64,000 bases of DNA from contig SSNP01000043.1 of NCBI GenBank assembly GCA_006937955.1, positions 244,903 through 308,902 of the forward strand, given 5' to 3'. Under the pieces are notes generated by a model, which made no database searches, was not told the DNA's origin, and was given only the letters and a program-made list of their open reading frames with translations. The first letter of the stretch is position 1, and every line of letters starts with the position of its first letter. Below, one piece after another: positions 45,613-57,563 of the stretch. The DNA is from Pachypanchax playfairii (Eukaryota; Chordata; Actinopteri; Cyprinodontiformes; Aplocheilidae). The translations under genes and the position numbers were made by a program.

Positions 45613-48369
45613 CTGTCGCACATCGGGCACTTCGAGTACCTGGTGATGCCGTTCGGCCTCGCTAATGCCCCTGCCGTCTTCCAGGCTCTAATTAATGACG
45701 TCCTCAGGGATTTTCTGAACCGGTTCGTCTTCGTGTACCTGGATGACATCCTCATCTTCTCCGCCGACCCCACCGAACACTGGCGCCATGTCCGCCTGGT
45801 GCTGCAGCGCCTCATGGAGAACCGGCTGTACGTCAAGGCGGAGAAGTGTGAGTTTCACGTTCCATCAATAACGTTTTTGGGTTTCATCCTAGAGGGCGGA
45901 CAGCTCAAGTCGGATCCCCTGAAGACCCAGGCGGTAGAAGACTGGCCCACTCCCACCTCCCGGAGACATGTGCAGCAGTTTCTGGGGTTCGCCAACTTCT
46001 ACCGCCGCTTCATCCGGGACTTCAGCTCCATCGCCGCCCCGCTCACCGCACTCACCTCCGTCAAGACGACATTCCGCTGGACCCCGGAGGCGGATTGTGC
46101 CTTCAGAGAACTGCAGCAGAGGTTCGTACATGCACCCATCCTCATTCACCCTGATCCCTCTGCTCAGTTTGTTCTAGAAGTCGATGCCTCCGACGTGGGT
46201 GTGGGAGCGGATCACAAGCTCCACCCATGCGCCTTCTTCTCGAGGCGCTTCTCCCCGGCCGAGCGCAACTACGACGTCGGGGACAGGGAGCTGCTGGCGA
46301 TCAAGCTGGTGTTGGAGGAGTGGCGTCACTGGCTGGAAGGAACAGAGCAGCCGGTCGTTGTCTGGACGGATCACAAGAACCTCACCTACCTCCAGTCTGC
46401 AAAACGCCTCAATCCACGTCAGTTCCGTTGGTCCCTCTTTTTCCTTCTTTTTAATCTGTCCATCTCTTACCGTCCAGGCAGCAAGAACATCAAGCTGGAC
46501 GCTCTCTCCCGTCTCCACCAGCCAGACCAGCCCAGTGACGTCACCGGACCCATTCTCCCGCCTTCTTGTTTCGCCAGGGCCGTCACATGGGAGCTGGAGG
46601 CCGCCATCCAGGAGGCGTTAAAAACGGAACCGGACCCAGGAGGCGGACCCCCCAACCGGCGCTACGTACCCGCCGCGGTGCGATCCCGGGTGATCCAGTG
46701 GGGACACGCTGCCCAGTTCCCCTGCCACCCCGGGATCAGCCGCACCGTGAGCCTGCTCCGCCGGTACTTCTGGTGGCCAACCCTCAACCCGGACGTGTCG
46801 GAGTACGTGGCGGCCTGTGCCATCTACTGCCGGAGCAAGACGTCGCACCGCCCGCCTGCTGGTCTCCTCCAACCTCTGCCCACACCGTCCCGACCCTGGT
46901 CTCATATCGCCCTGGATTTCATCACCGGTCTCCCTACTTCTAATGGCAGGTCAGTCATACTGAGCATCATTGACCGGTTCTCTAAGGCCTGCCATCTCAT
47001 CCCTCTCTCCAGTCTTCCCTCCGCCGCTGCCACCGCCCGGCTCCTCGTCACCTACGTCTTCCGGCTCCACGGCATCCCCAGCGAGATCCTCTCCTACCGT
47101 GGTCCGCAGTTTGTGTCCCGTGTCTGGAGGGAGTCCTGCCGAGCGCTGGGGGCACAGACACGCCTCTCCTCCGGGTTCCACCCCCAAACCAACGGGCAGT
47201 GCGAACGGTTGAACCAGGAGGTGGAAAACATGCTGCGGTGCGTCTGTGCCCAGCACCCTGCGTCGTGGAGTCAGCACCTGGCGTGGGTGGAGTACGCTCA
47301 CAACATCCACATCTCCTCTGCCACTGGACTCTCTCCCTTTGAAGTTTCCCTGGGCTATCAGCCCTCCCTGCTCCCCTCCTCTCACCCCGACCCTGTCATT
47401 CCCTCCGTTCACTCTCACCTCCGCTCCATCAAACGTGTCTGGGAGAACACGAAGGCTGCCCTCAACCGCACCGCCCGCCAGAACAAGGCTGTCGCTGACA
47501 GGCTGTCGCTGACAGGCTGTCGCTGACAGGCGGCGCATCCCGGCTCCCACCTACCAAGTCGGCCAGCAGGTGTGGCTCTCGTCGCGGGACTTCCCCCTCA
47601 AGTCCTGCTCCCGGAAGCGCTCGCCCCGGTTCCCCGGTGCCGTGGCAGCTGTCACCAACAGGTGGATCCAGTTCCATTCATCAGCCACTGAGCTTAAAAG
47701 AGGAGTGGTGCCAGAGAGCAGGCGTCAGATTGTTCCACTCTGTTCGTGGACGTCCTCAGCTGGATCTTTCTAGGACCCCGGTTTCCACACCGTGGCCTTT
47801 CCCGGATCCAGCTCTTGCTTTGGCAGCTTCCAGGCTGCCTGGTTCTCATCCCGGACCTCCTCAGCGGTTCCCACACCGCCTCCGTCCAGGATCTCTCAGA
47901 GACGGTTTCCACACCGGTCTCCAACCTGCCTCGCTCTCATCCTCTCCTGGCCTGCCTCCGCACCATTCCTCCAGCTCCCAGGATCCACCTGTTCACCACC
48001 AAGTCAGTCTGTCCACCCTCTACCAGCACTCACACGCCAGCCTCAGCTGACTGGCACCTGCTTACTCCCCGGGACACCTGCAGTTCAGCAAACCGTAAGC
48101 CTCACACCTTTTCCACATCATTCATCCAGAAAATATCACGCACTAACCTCTCCTCTCCTCCATCTGCTCAGTATCCGCCATCGCTGCCCGTACAGCTGAG
48201 CCTGCTCCTGCTGGACCTGCTGAAGCAGACTAGTGTTTATCTGCCTGTTATCTGTACCTGTGAAACTAATCATCATTAAACTCCCGTTTTCTAACTTACC
48301 ACCTGTTGTCCTTTGGTCTGGAGTCTGCAGCTTGATTCAGAGTCCTGTTCTCAGTGTTACAATCATGGC
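45613..48369 (+). mobile_element. 5'-truncated Gypsy (Ty3-type) LTR retrotransposon
   Basis: It starts inside the reverse-transcriptase domain and runs through RNase H, integrase and a 3' LTR-like region (about 47640-48361). The short repeat CAATAC is found at both edges (45607-45612 and 48369-48374), which suggests insertion after truncation. Gag, protease, the N-terminal half of RT and the 5' LTR are missing. GC content and codon use are far higher than in the surrounding DNA. Confidence 0.85.
45643..47526 (+). pseudogene. Gypsy pol fragment: RT (C-terminal part), RNase H, integrase
   Basis: The first in-frame Met is used, although the retrotransposon frame is already open from 45613. The RT palm box YLDD occurs near residue 35. 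The RT thumb/connection has FLGFANFYRRFIRDF, RNase H begins near DASDVGVGA, and TDHKNLTYL follows. The integrase zinc region has H-x-H (HAAQFPCH) and C-x2-C (CAIYC). The core starts at DFITGLPTSNGRSV with a further Asp in YRGPQF, and PQTNGQCERLNQEVE holds the Glu. The frame breaks at the C-terminal end where a 14-base unit, GCTGTCGCTGACAG, stands three times in tandem (about 47489-47530), shifting the frame and giving a stop. With the 5' half missing the gene is dead. Confidence 0.88.
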
Positions 48370-48945
48370 AATACCAAAATAAAAAAAGAAAAGCTGAACC
48401 TAAATACAGGGAAATAAGACAAGACAACAGACTAGACGTGGGAACATGAGGAACTAAGAAATCAACACAAATCACAGATAAGCTCTGGACTAGAATACAA
48501 CAAGAAATCATAGATACCCAAACACCCCCCCCGAGTACAGAACATAATAACACAACCAAAACCCCAAGTCCTGACACTCTAAGGTTAAAGGCATGGTCAT
48601 GGCAGTATGGTGAATTTTGATGTCTCCCCATAAATTATTTGTTGTGTTAAAATTCACATTCATTGTTAGATCAGCACCAAACCTCATAGGATGAATCTTT
48701 GACTAAACATAAACATAAATGAAAAGAGAAACAATGTGGGCAATAGGGATTTCTTGCCCTTGAGTCCAAAACCGAGTCATTTGATTTTGAGTATCTACTG
48801 ATACCGAGTCCCGAGCTGATACTTCTATAATACATTAAAAAAGAATTTAAAAAAGAGTAGATGTTTCCAGGATGTTCTTTATTTTCTTTAATTCACCCTA
48901 TTTTAACATATAACAACTCTGGTAACAAATGTTAAAAATTCGGTC

Positions 48946-49245
48946 TTAAATGAATCAGGCAAATCTTCTGGGGCGGCTGTGGCTCAGTGGTTAGAGCGGT
49001 TGTCCTCCAATTTGAAGGTTGGTGGATTGATCCCGGCTTCCACCGCCACATGTTGAAGTGTCCTTGGGCAAGACACTGAACCCCATGTTGCCCCCTGATC
49101 TGGGTTGTGTGAGTGAATGAGTGTTAGCCCCCACTCTACACATCGGGTTGTGTGAATGGGTAACCTTGTAGTTTGAAAGCGCTTTGAGTGGCCTGAATGA
49201 CTAGAAAAGCGCTATACAAATACAGGACATTTAAATGAATCAGGC
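48946..49245 (+). repeat. tRNA-derived SINE-like repeat, copy 4, with 15-bp flanking duplication
   Basis: The head GGGCGGCTGTGGCTCAGTGG (from 48971) carries an A-box-like and GGTGGATTGATCCC a B-box-like motif. The tail is GCGCTATACAAATACAGGACA. The flanking direct repeat TTAAATGAATCAGGC lies at 48946-48960 and 49231-49245, as expected for target-primed insertion. Confidence 0.9.
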
Positions 49246-49541
49246 GAGTGGATTTTATAAAACAGATGTTTATTATAGAAATCATATCAGAGCATAAAAA
49301 TGAGGCTCTGGTCCTCAAGGCCAATGAGAGCTGCTTTATAGTGCTGATACAGAGAGATTTCAAGATGTCATCAAAACACTGAACATCTCTTAGAGACTGA
49401 TAAACTATGAGCTGCAAATCTAGTCTGGGCACAAAGTGTTAGATCACTGTGACATGTTGCACAGATGAGAGGAGGGGTAACCCTGAATTTCTTCACAGAA
49501 ACAGAGCACTTCTTTGAGATAACGTGTTTTCTTTGTTTCAG

Positions 49542-49586
49542 TTCTGTCTAGTGGACACATTAGGAGTCCGCAGTCAGATGCGATCA
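49542..49586 (+). CDS. Possible small exon before the VWA exons
   Basis: A pyrimidine-rich acceptor (TTTTCTTTGTTTCAG) precedes a 45-bp piece ending at a GTGAGT donor. In phase 1 it reads LSSGHIRSPQSDAI, open and in phase with both the upstream leader exon (44567-44602) and the first VWA exon (51783). No domain is recognised. It could be a linker exon or chance. Confidence 0.35.
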
Positions 49587-49666
49587 GTGAGTATGTTTAC
49601 TTTCTTCTCAAACAATAAATTACACAGAATCAGGCCCACCTCACTGTTCTCTAAGTTATTAAATGC

Positions 49667-49706
49667 TTTATTTTCATTTAAAATTGTCATTTTAAATGAA
49701 AATAAA
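49667..49706. repeat. Perfect 18-bp hairpin with 4-base loop
   Basis: Arm TTTATTTTCATTTAAAAT, loop TGTC, then the exact complement. It adjoins the SINE-like copy at 49707. Confidence 0.85.
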
Positions 49707-49995
49707 GCGGCTGTGGCTCAGTGGTTAGAGTGGTCGTCCTCCAATTTGAAGGTTGATGGATCGATCCTGGCTTCCACCGCCACATGTCGAAGTGTCCTTG
49801 GGCAAGACACTGAACCCCATGTTGCCCCCCCGATCTGCGTATCGGGTTGTGTGAATGTTAGCCCCTACCCTCTCCCCCCGGTTTACATATCGGGTTGTGT
49901 GAATGGGTGAATGTAAACCTTGTAGTGTGAAAGCGCTTTGAGTGGTCTGAATGACTAGAAAAGCGCTATACAAGTACAGGAAATTTACCATTTTA
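49707..49995 (+). repeat. tRNA-derived SINE-like repeat, copy 5
   Basis: The head GCGGCTGTGGCTCAGTGG, the B-box-like GATGGATCGATCCTGG and the tail GCGCTATACAAGTACAGG are all present. It is near-identical to copy 3. Confidence 0.87.
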
Positions 49996-50025
49996 ATGTT
50001 CATTTTTTCATGGTGCTGCTGTCTT

Positions 50026-50740
50026 ACGGTGTGTTTACACCAAATGCGTTTGAAGTGACCAAAGCGTCAGGTTTACATGTAACGTCAATGTAAAACCGTG
50101 ATGGAGCGCGACCAGAGGTCCCGCGATGCGTCAGAAGCAGATTTGTGGCACGAAAACGCTTTTCTGCCTGATTCTCACGACCAGTTCGAGCGAATCACAA
50201 GTTTGACCAAAATTGCGCGCTGCATTTAATGGGTTGCATTTTGTGCAGTCGCGTGAGTTGCGCCTGAAGTTGGAGAAATTTTAACTCCAGCGTCTAGTCA
50301 CACCACGTCAACCAGTCAATCACCCGGAGCTAAATGATACCAGCTGTTTTCGAAACACAGACGGGAATAAAAAGGACCTAGCTTGGAGGAATATAAATGA
50401 AGAGAACGGGCGACCTGGTAAGTTCATTTCGCTTTTGAAAGTTTTGACTAACCCGACGAAAATGCGCAAAAGCCAACAAGTTCGTCTACTGTCCCGCTGC
50501 TCTACGCTCCACAATGCATAGAGAAGGGAGACTCTCTTCAAACGATAGATTGACAGCTGCCTTCATGCAAAAATACCATTTCGCACTACTACAAGTTACG
50601 TATTTCCACTTCACGCACGTCAAAATTTCCTATTTTGAAGCGCGACCAGTTCACATTGGACAAGCTTCGAGATGCGAATGTACAAGCGACCAATTATGAG
50701 CGTACAGCGTTTTTGGTCGCTTCAAACGTGTTAACAGACC
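50026..50740. mobile_element. MITE with GTGTTTACACCAAATGCGTTTGAAG ends
   Basis: The left end ACGGTGTGTTTACACCAAATGCG and the right GGTCGCTTCAAACGTGTTAACAGACC pair imperfectly. The inside (GCGTCTAGTCACACCACGTCAACC) recurs inverted near 62620-62700, marking a second family member. Confidence 0.65.
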
Positions 50741-51041
50741 AGCTTTTGACACTTATTGGGTGTCGAGTTTCATACTATGAGGCTAAAGGAGAATGAGATT
50801 TAAAGTCTATCCACATAAACCCTGCTAGTTTAAGTTTTTAAATATTAAACATTCCAGAAAATGTTTTTTATCCTGGTAGATTTTGAAGGTGATACGTAAA
50901 CATTGCTGATGAATGTTTAGTCTATGAAGCCACGTTCAGCCTCCTTCTGCTGGAAGAACTAAACCAGCTCACTGTTTGGCATCATCTGTTTTTTCCTTTG
51001 ATGTATGAATGCAGTTCTGAGTCATCCAAACTGTCAAAGTC

Positions 51042-51483
51042 TTAAAGGAGAACGCCCGTTTTTTGCAATTGGGGCCTTATTTATTCTGTGAGATGTGTTT
51101 GACTCGTCATCAGTGGTACTTTTTTGCGATTCGGATTCGTCTCGGAGATTTTTGATTCACACGGCAAACACCTAAACGCCAATAAACGAGAGTCAGTTGG
51201 GCCTGCGTTCGCCGACCCTAAATCGGTTTAAAATCAGTTCAAATCCATTATTTATTTAATCTGGCCATTTAGATACTCTATAGTTTATTCCGTTCCAGTG
51301 CCATCTTGAATCCTGCGCTCATAGAAATGATATTTTTTACGGTGACGGGAGAGTGATGTCATCTCTCCGCGCGCCCATTCTATTGGTGCAGTGGCTTAGC
51401 TTCCTAAAAAATATAATCATAAAATATAACATCTCACAGAATAAATAAGGCCCCAATTGCAAAAAACGGGCGTTCTCCTTTAA
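51042..51483. mobile_element. MITE, 442 bp, ~55-bp perfect ends
   Basis: The left end TTAAAGGAGAACGCCCG...TTCTGTGAGATGT and its exact complement at the right end (ACATCTCACAGAA...CGGGCGTTCTCCTTTAA). It has no coding capacity. Confidence 0.9.
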
Positions 51484-51782
51484 GTTTATTTAGACATTCA
51501 AAGAAATGAGTCAGTGTCACATATTGTTCTAAAAGCAGCTGAGTTTTTTTATTGCCACTCTTTAGGTTTTGAAGTGGATTCCTTCAAGACACAAAAGTTG
51601 TGATTTCTATATTTTGACTTTTTTCACACCATCAATAACCAGTAGAGTGAATGTTTTAAACCTTCTTAATCCAGATCAATCAACCATAGATACAAAGTAA
51701 CTAAAGTAAGTCTAAATATTTCTCCTTTGGATTGGCTGTCATATCATTTCTGTGCTGTGCTTTTCCTTTTTGGTTTTCTCAG

Positions 51783-54499
51783 AGTGTTCCATCAGTACAA
51801 AAGCAGATTTGGTTTTTCTGGTGGACGACTCTTCGAGTGTGGGCAGAAAAAACTTCAAACACATCCTTAGTTTTATTCGCGCCCTAGCAGGGGCCTTTGA
51901 CGTTGGAGAGGACAAGACCCGAGTGGCGGTGGTTCAATACAGCACAGACACTCGAACAGAGTTCCCCCTCACTCGTTACACCAGAAGAAGAGACCTGCTC
52001 CACGCCATAAACAAACTGCCGTACAAAGGAGGCGATACTTTGACAGGTAAGGTGATTAGCAGGATGGGAACCAAACAATGGATGAAAAAGATTCAATAAT
52101 CCATGTGTACCTCTTTTTTTCAAGGCAATGCCATTGATTATCTGCTGAGAAACATCTTTACTGAGGATGCTGGATCAAGGAAAAGTTTTCCAAAGGTAGC
52201 CATGATCATCACTGATGGAAATTCGCAGGATTCAGTGGAGGAGCCTGCTGAAAGGCTTCGGAAGATAGGAGTGGAAATATTTGCCCTAGGTATGTTTTAT
52301 TATACTGTGTTTTCTTAAATGGTTCTCTCACATGTGGATGTCAGCCTGTTCATGGAAACCCTGGTTTTACCACAATGTGTTAATCATAGGATTCCTATTT
52401 GACTCAGAAAATGTTAAAGAGGAACTTACCCCCCTCTAAATTATCTTCCTACTTACAACTACTGTTTCAAAAAAAGCTGAAAGTAAGTGTCACTTAGGAC
52501 CCTGGGGGGGGGGCTTTGCTGGGATGTTATTAGCATGTTGCACTTCCCGATTTTTATCCAGAGTGCTAAAGCTACGTTTAGATTCGCTCCAGTGTGACTC
52601 TTCCGTGTTGCAGAGAGGTAACCTGACCATGATGAGAATATAACTTCTATAAATCACATCCACACAATCACAACCACTGCAGGGAAGTCTTTGTCCCGAT
52701 TTAATTATTCTTTTAATGATATTAGTTATTCTGTTTGTTGTAGTTTTCAGCCCGTTGCTCTAAATTCCTCTGTGTAGCTCTTTGGTAAGAAGCTGGAGAC
52801 AACGGGTGGGCGGGTGCAAGCGTGTCTGTCTGAGAGATGGTTTTATTCTCCAGGAGGCGTGTCTTAGAGACGATGCTGGTGACATGGAAATGTACCCTTT
52901 CAGCCAATCACAAATTTCAAATGCAATAACCACCTTTCAACCCTAAGAGGGCAGCACTAAGACATTTTTAGACCAAAAAGTTTAGAATTTAACAAGTTTA
53001 CATGAAAATGTCAAAAAATGCAGAAACTGAATGGTTGCATTGGTAAAGACCCACTAATACAGTTTATTAGAAGAAGAAAAGCTGTTTTGAGGGTGAGTTG
53101 CTCTTTATATGTTTTTCTTCTAAACAATATTCCAAAACTCCTAAAGGATTATCACATCTGCAAAGCAGACCGGAGGAACACATGAACTACTGGTTTTGGT
53201 TTTTGTGCAGGTATCAAAGGAGCAGATGAGGATGAGCTCAGAAAAATCGCATCCACACCTCACAGCAAACACGTGTACATTGTGCCCAATTTTGACCTGA
53301 TCCAAAAAGTCCAGAGAGAGATAATCATTGCAGTTTGCTTCAGTGTTGATAAGCAGCTCAGTTCTCCGGTTAGTGGGGGTGAAAGTAAGTCACAATACAT
53401 TTAATCAGTGAAGCTTCTAAACTTTTAAAAATAACATTATTGTATTCTAATGATCACTTTTATTTTTGGAAAAACTTTTGCTTTTGTCTTGTAATGTTTC
53501 TGCAGTGGTCGAGCCTCCCTCGAACTTGCAAGTCCGAGAGATTGCATCAAAGGCGATGAGGGTGACGTGGGATGCATCTCCAGGTGAAATCACGGGCTAC
53601 AAGCTCACCCTTAGTCCCATGGTAACCGGAATGAAGCACCAAGACCTGTATATCGGACCCACACAGACCTCTCTCAGCATTGGTGATCTTTCCCCTGAGA
53701 CTGAGTATGAGATCACGTTGTACGCTCTTAAAGGTCTAATACCGAGTAAACCCATCTTGGATCTAGCGAAGACCCTGCCAGTCACAGCGTTAACAGGTAA
53801 GGAGATGTATTTCTACTGGGTGGTCTAACAGTGTTCAGAAGCAGTCATACAACATGGTTGAAATTAAGATTAATCTGTGATATTCTGTCCTTTAAGAGTG
53901 CTCTCTGGGAGTAGATGTGCAAGCGGATGTGGTCCTGCTTGTTGATGGTTCAGGCAGTATTGGAATAAAAAACTTTGCCAAAATCCGAGCTTTCCTTGAG
54001 GTTCTGGTTAACTCTTTTGACATTGGACCCAAGAAAATCCAGATCAGCTTAGTCCAGTACAGTGATGTTACCCACACTGAGTTCGCCCTAAACACACACC
54101 GTGACATTAACGCTGTTGTCAAAGCTGTGCGTACCTTCCCGTACCATGGTGGTGGCACTTATACTGGCAAGGCCATGACCTATGTCAGGAAGAGGATCTT
54201 CAGCCCAGCCCTAGGAGCCAGAGAGAACGTTCCCAGAATCATGGTCCTCATCACAGATGGAGAGTCAATTGACCCTGTTGTGGAAGCTGCCACCAAGTTG
54301 AGGAATGCTGATGTAGAGATTTTTGCTGTTGGTGTGAAGAATGCAGCGAGGTCAGAGTTTGAGGCCATTGCCAATCCACCAGCTCACACGCACGTCTATG
54401 AGGTGGAGGACTTCGCTGACATGCAGAGGATTTCCAAGGAGCTGACTCAGTCCATCTGCCTGAGGATTGAACAGGAACTGCTAAAGATCGAAAAGACAA
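51783..54499 (+). CDS. VWA-FN3-VWA exons, collagen XII-like
   Basis: I infer exons 51783-52046, 52125-52289, 53211-53384 (VWA 1), 53506-53796 (FN3) and 53897-54499 (VWA 2, one exon), all phase 1-1. VWA 1 has the MIDAS DxSxS (VDDSSSVG), Thr in GGDTLTG and Asp in ITDGNS. VWA 2 has VDGSGSIG, GGTYTG and LITDGES, so both could bind metal and ligand. FN3 starts VEPPSNLQVREIASKAMRVTW and has ETEYEITLYAL. VWA-FN3-VWA with one FN3 between is the order in collagen alpha-1(XII) just after its first FN3. The first FN3, the later FN3 array and all collagen triplets are absent here. It may be a truncated paralogue, or part of a chimera with flanking FcRL exons. Intron lengths are short to moderate. Confidence 0.85.
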
Positions 54500-54559
54500 G
54501 TAAGATAAAAATATCTGCTTCACAGCATCTGTTTGAACTGTCTGGTTTCTGGTTTGCAA

Positions 54560-54770
54560 CCCCTCAAATTCAACTGGCCACCCCCAAGCTGAGATGATCA
54601 AGTTCAATCAATATTTTTACATTAATCAAAAAAAAAAGACTAATGAAAGTTAACCATTGACATTGTGCTTTGACTGATTTTTATTTCATTTTGGTTTATA
54701 GTGCCACTTAAATCATAATAAACAATCTATAATTCTGTAAAAACATTAACATGTGCCACCCTTTTGGAAA
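54560..54770. repeat. Dispersed repeat shared with 14040-14330
   Basis: Common phrases are ACTGGCCACCCCCAAGCTGAGA, TTCATTTTGGTTTATAGTGCCACTTA and ATAATAAACAATCTATAA. Identity is moderate; no family name can be given. Confidence 0.5.
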
Positions 54771-55707
54771 TCTGTGCTACTTTTCCAAGGTAAGGTTGCT
54801 CAGATAACAACCAGAAGGGAAACCTAAGCCACCCTAATCAGTTACCTGAACTAGCTCAGCAGACTCCTTTTTAAAGCAGTACAAAAAAACTGTTAAAACT
54901 TTAAGCGACAGTTTTGACCTCTGGGTCCTTGGAGGCCATTGTTGGGTCCTTCTCCTCTGGGTGTGTCCAAACATTTGCCTGTCGCTCTGACAATGTAAAG
55001 AAAGTAAAAATAGCATCATATTTAGTGTTCTTGTCTTGAATTGAATTGTCTTGAGAATTTATTTGATAGGTTAAATGCATTTATGGAAAAATATAGAAAT
55101 AAAAATAAATGATAAATATATTTATTGAAGTCAAGACTGTAGAACGGCACACGTATGGAGCAATGGCCGTTTGAGACACGGTTGTTTATGAAAGCGGAAA
55201 AGTTATTTAGTACTGCTTTAATACAGAAGAGCAGCAGATGTACCGGTATTCTGATCTCATCTTGGATGATGGACCTCCTCACCTAGTCTAAAGGTTTCCT
55301 CACAGAAGGGGACAAGAACAATCTCAAAGATTATCAGAATGACGGGTTGTTTGGAAGAAAAATTATAGAACGAGTGACTCAAGACTTTTGCAGAGTTCTC
55401 TATGTGTTACATTCATAGCAGTACCGGTAGGGCTGACAACTCTCAGCCCTCAGCATCAAGGTCTTCCTGTCAGTCACGAGACTATAAATATTAACTTTAT
55501 TTGAGAATTTTAAATTCATTTAACTATTTTATTCATCTACTAAAAACAAGAACAATATTTATAATATCACATGTATCTTTTATTATGAGTGCATATTTTT
55601 GAGCAATTCTGGGTCATCTGGAAATATCTCAGTATGATCCTTTTAACTGTCTGATGGTTTGGTTTGTTAACAATTTCAGTTTTCTACATTTTAAAAGGAC
55701 ACAATTA

Positions 55708-55764
<57 letters not shown>

Positions 55765-55765
55765 G
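55708..55765 (+). repeat. ATT microsatellite
   Basis: About 18-20 uninterrupted ATT triplets directly precede a SINE-like fragment. Confidence 0.95.
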
Positions 55766-55767
55766 TT

Positions 55768-55992
55768 TGGTGGTGGCCGGAGGGTCCGGCGGTGCCAGTG
55801 TCTGACAGCCTCGCCTCTGTCAGTGTGTCCCAGGACAGCTGTGGCTATAAACATGTGTAATTCATCATCACCAAACGTGTGAGTGTGTGTGTGGATGGGT
55901 GAATGACAAAAAAAAAACTGTAGTGTGAAGCGCTTTGGAGGTCGTAGGACCTGAGTAAAGCGCTATACAAGTACACGCCATTTACCATTTAT
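55768..55992 (+). repeat. tRNA-derived SINE-like repeat, copy 6, partial
   Basis: It lacks a clean A-box head. It carries GTGTGTCCCAGGACAGCTGTGG and the tail GCGCTATACAAGTACACGCCATTTACCATTT shared with copy 2. Confidence 0.75.
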
Positions 55993-56566
55993 TTACCATT
56001 TACAATTAGTTTTTTAAATAAACAAAAATGACATAATTTCCACACCTCTCTCTGTCAAATAATAACAACTAATGTCTCATTCTGGAAGGAGGTTTAACTT
56101 TAACTGTTGTTTTGTTTAACAGCCAGCACAGAGAGATTTATGAAAAAAAAATACAAGAAATTCTGAGTGAAAACTTTTACAGAGTGTTCTAGATGTCACA
56201 CTGAAGAAAAGTAATTAATAAATAAATGAATTAATTTATTAATAAAACAACCCAAAGCACACTGATGTTCACTGACTGTTTGTCTCTTGGATAGTAGGAT
56301 AAGAAAAACTTCCAAATGAAAATTGTGTGAAACTTGATCACTCAAGAAAATAAAGGATTATGTACAAAGAATTATGTGATTAGTTATGTTTCTTTTGAGG
56401 AAGAAGATGGTTTGTTTAGGTATGGACTCAAACATATGAAAGGACCAAGAGGCAAAAGCAAGATTTCATTAAAATGGCACAGAGTGACAGGTCAGCATAT
56501 TCTTTGGGACCAGGAAACTCTTATCCACTGTGACAGAAAACCAGAGATTAACATTGGACAACAGTT

Positions 56567-57370
56567 CAAGGGATTCCCAAAGTGTGGTGCGCGCACCCTG
56601 GGAGTGCATGAGCTGCCACTAGGGGGTGCGCGAGGTGAAAAATGTAATGGCGAACAAATGTAATGATAATAACTACAAAATACAGTGTTGTTTCCCCACA
56701 AAATAAAGATGTGTAAAAAAATATTTCCTCTGTAAAATTGCAAACAATGACAATTAAAATTACTATTCAAAATGCACTTCATCTAGAAATGAAGTGAAGA
56801 AGAAGTTCTTCTTCTTCTACTACACAATTTAAGTGCGCACCTAGCTTGTGGCCTCTACTTCATTTATTATCGCAAATATGCTCAAATGGCCTAAATCGGG
56901 GAAACTGTCAGTTGAGAAATTGAAAGACAAAGGTACTGATAAAGGAGAGGAACCAAGAGAGAGTGACGAATAAAAGGCAACGGAGGATAGAATTGCGACG
57001 GATCCGGGAGAAGAAAAAGAGCAGGAGTTGAAAAATGATGAGCTGGAGGAGACGGCAACGAGGAAAAAGAGGTGAAGAGGGTGATCACCAGATGGGAAAA
57101 AAGAAGGAAATATGACAAAAATTTTAGTGTTCCAGATTAATTCAAAAGCAGGAGTGCATGTTGTGGTCATTAGATCATCATTAGATGTGGTTTTTGTTCA
57201 TTTGAGTAAACATGCCGTCTTTAATATAGCCTAAATAAAATTCAACGTCCTTTCAACAGTAACAAAAATGCTTGTGGCATTTTTTTTTTTAAGTGCGGGG
57301 GGTTGGGGGTGCGTCAACACGGCCGGGACATAAAAGGGGGTGCGTGGCAAAATAAGTTTGGGAACAGCTG
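56567..57370. mobile_element. hAT-type non-autonomous element (TTCCCAAA ends)
   Basis: The ends CAAGGGATTCCCAAAGTGTGG and AAGTTTGGGAACAGCTG resemble the CAGGGGTTCCCAAA termini of known hAT families. A short start-like frame (MLKWPKSGKLSVEKLKDKG, about 56878) resembles transposase N-termini of that group, but stops follow. It ends about 190 bp before the first FcRL Ig exon of this locus. Confidence 0.65.
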
Positions 57371-57563
57371 TACTAGATGATGTTGGAACAGTACCATCAG
57401 ATTCCCGGAGAAGCGTTAGGGAAATGCAGCGAACCTGGTCAGAGCACAGGTGGAGGAAAGTTAAGCCTCATACAGGTGAGGTGCATGAGCTTCAAAGTCT
57501 GGAGGAAACCTGGAAGAGACCTGAGCAGGTGTTTTTATTCAGAAAAAATTCTGTCTTCAACAG

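Larger units (their letters stand above)
45266..48576 (-). mobile_element. Solo LTR with 5-bp target duplication, interrupted by a Gypsy fragment
   Basis: The parts 45266-45612 and 48370-48576 together resemble the LTRs at 43080-44108 and 62968-63360. A perfect 5-bp repeat, CTCTA, flanks the pair (45261-45265 and 48577-48581), and the ends are TGTTCTGATT and GTCCTGACA. The Gypsy fragment sits inside. Confidence 0.8.

Noticed and set aside
46184..46943. Several overlapping frames on both strands in the Gypsy pol region
   Set aside because: GC-rich codon bias leaves alternative frames open. Only the RT-RNase H-integrase frame has domain motifs.
55654..55882. Frames with poly-Ile or poly-Leu runs
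   Set aside because: They are translations of the ATT microsatellite plus a SINE-like fragment.
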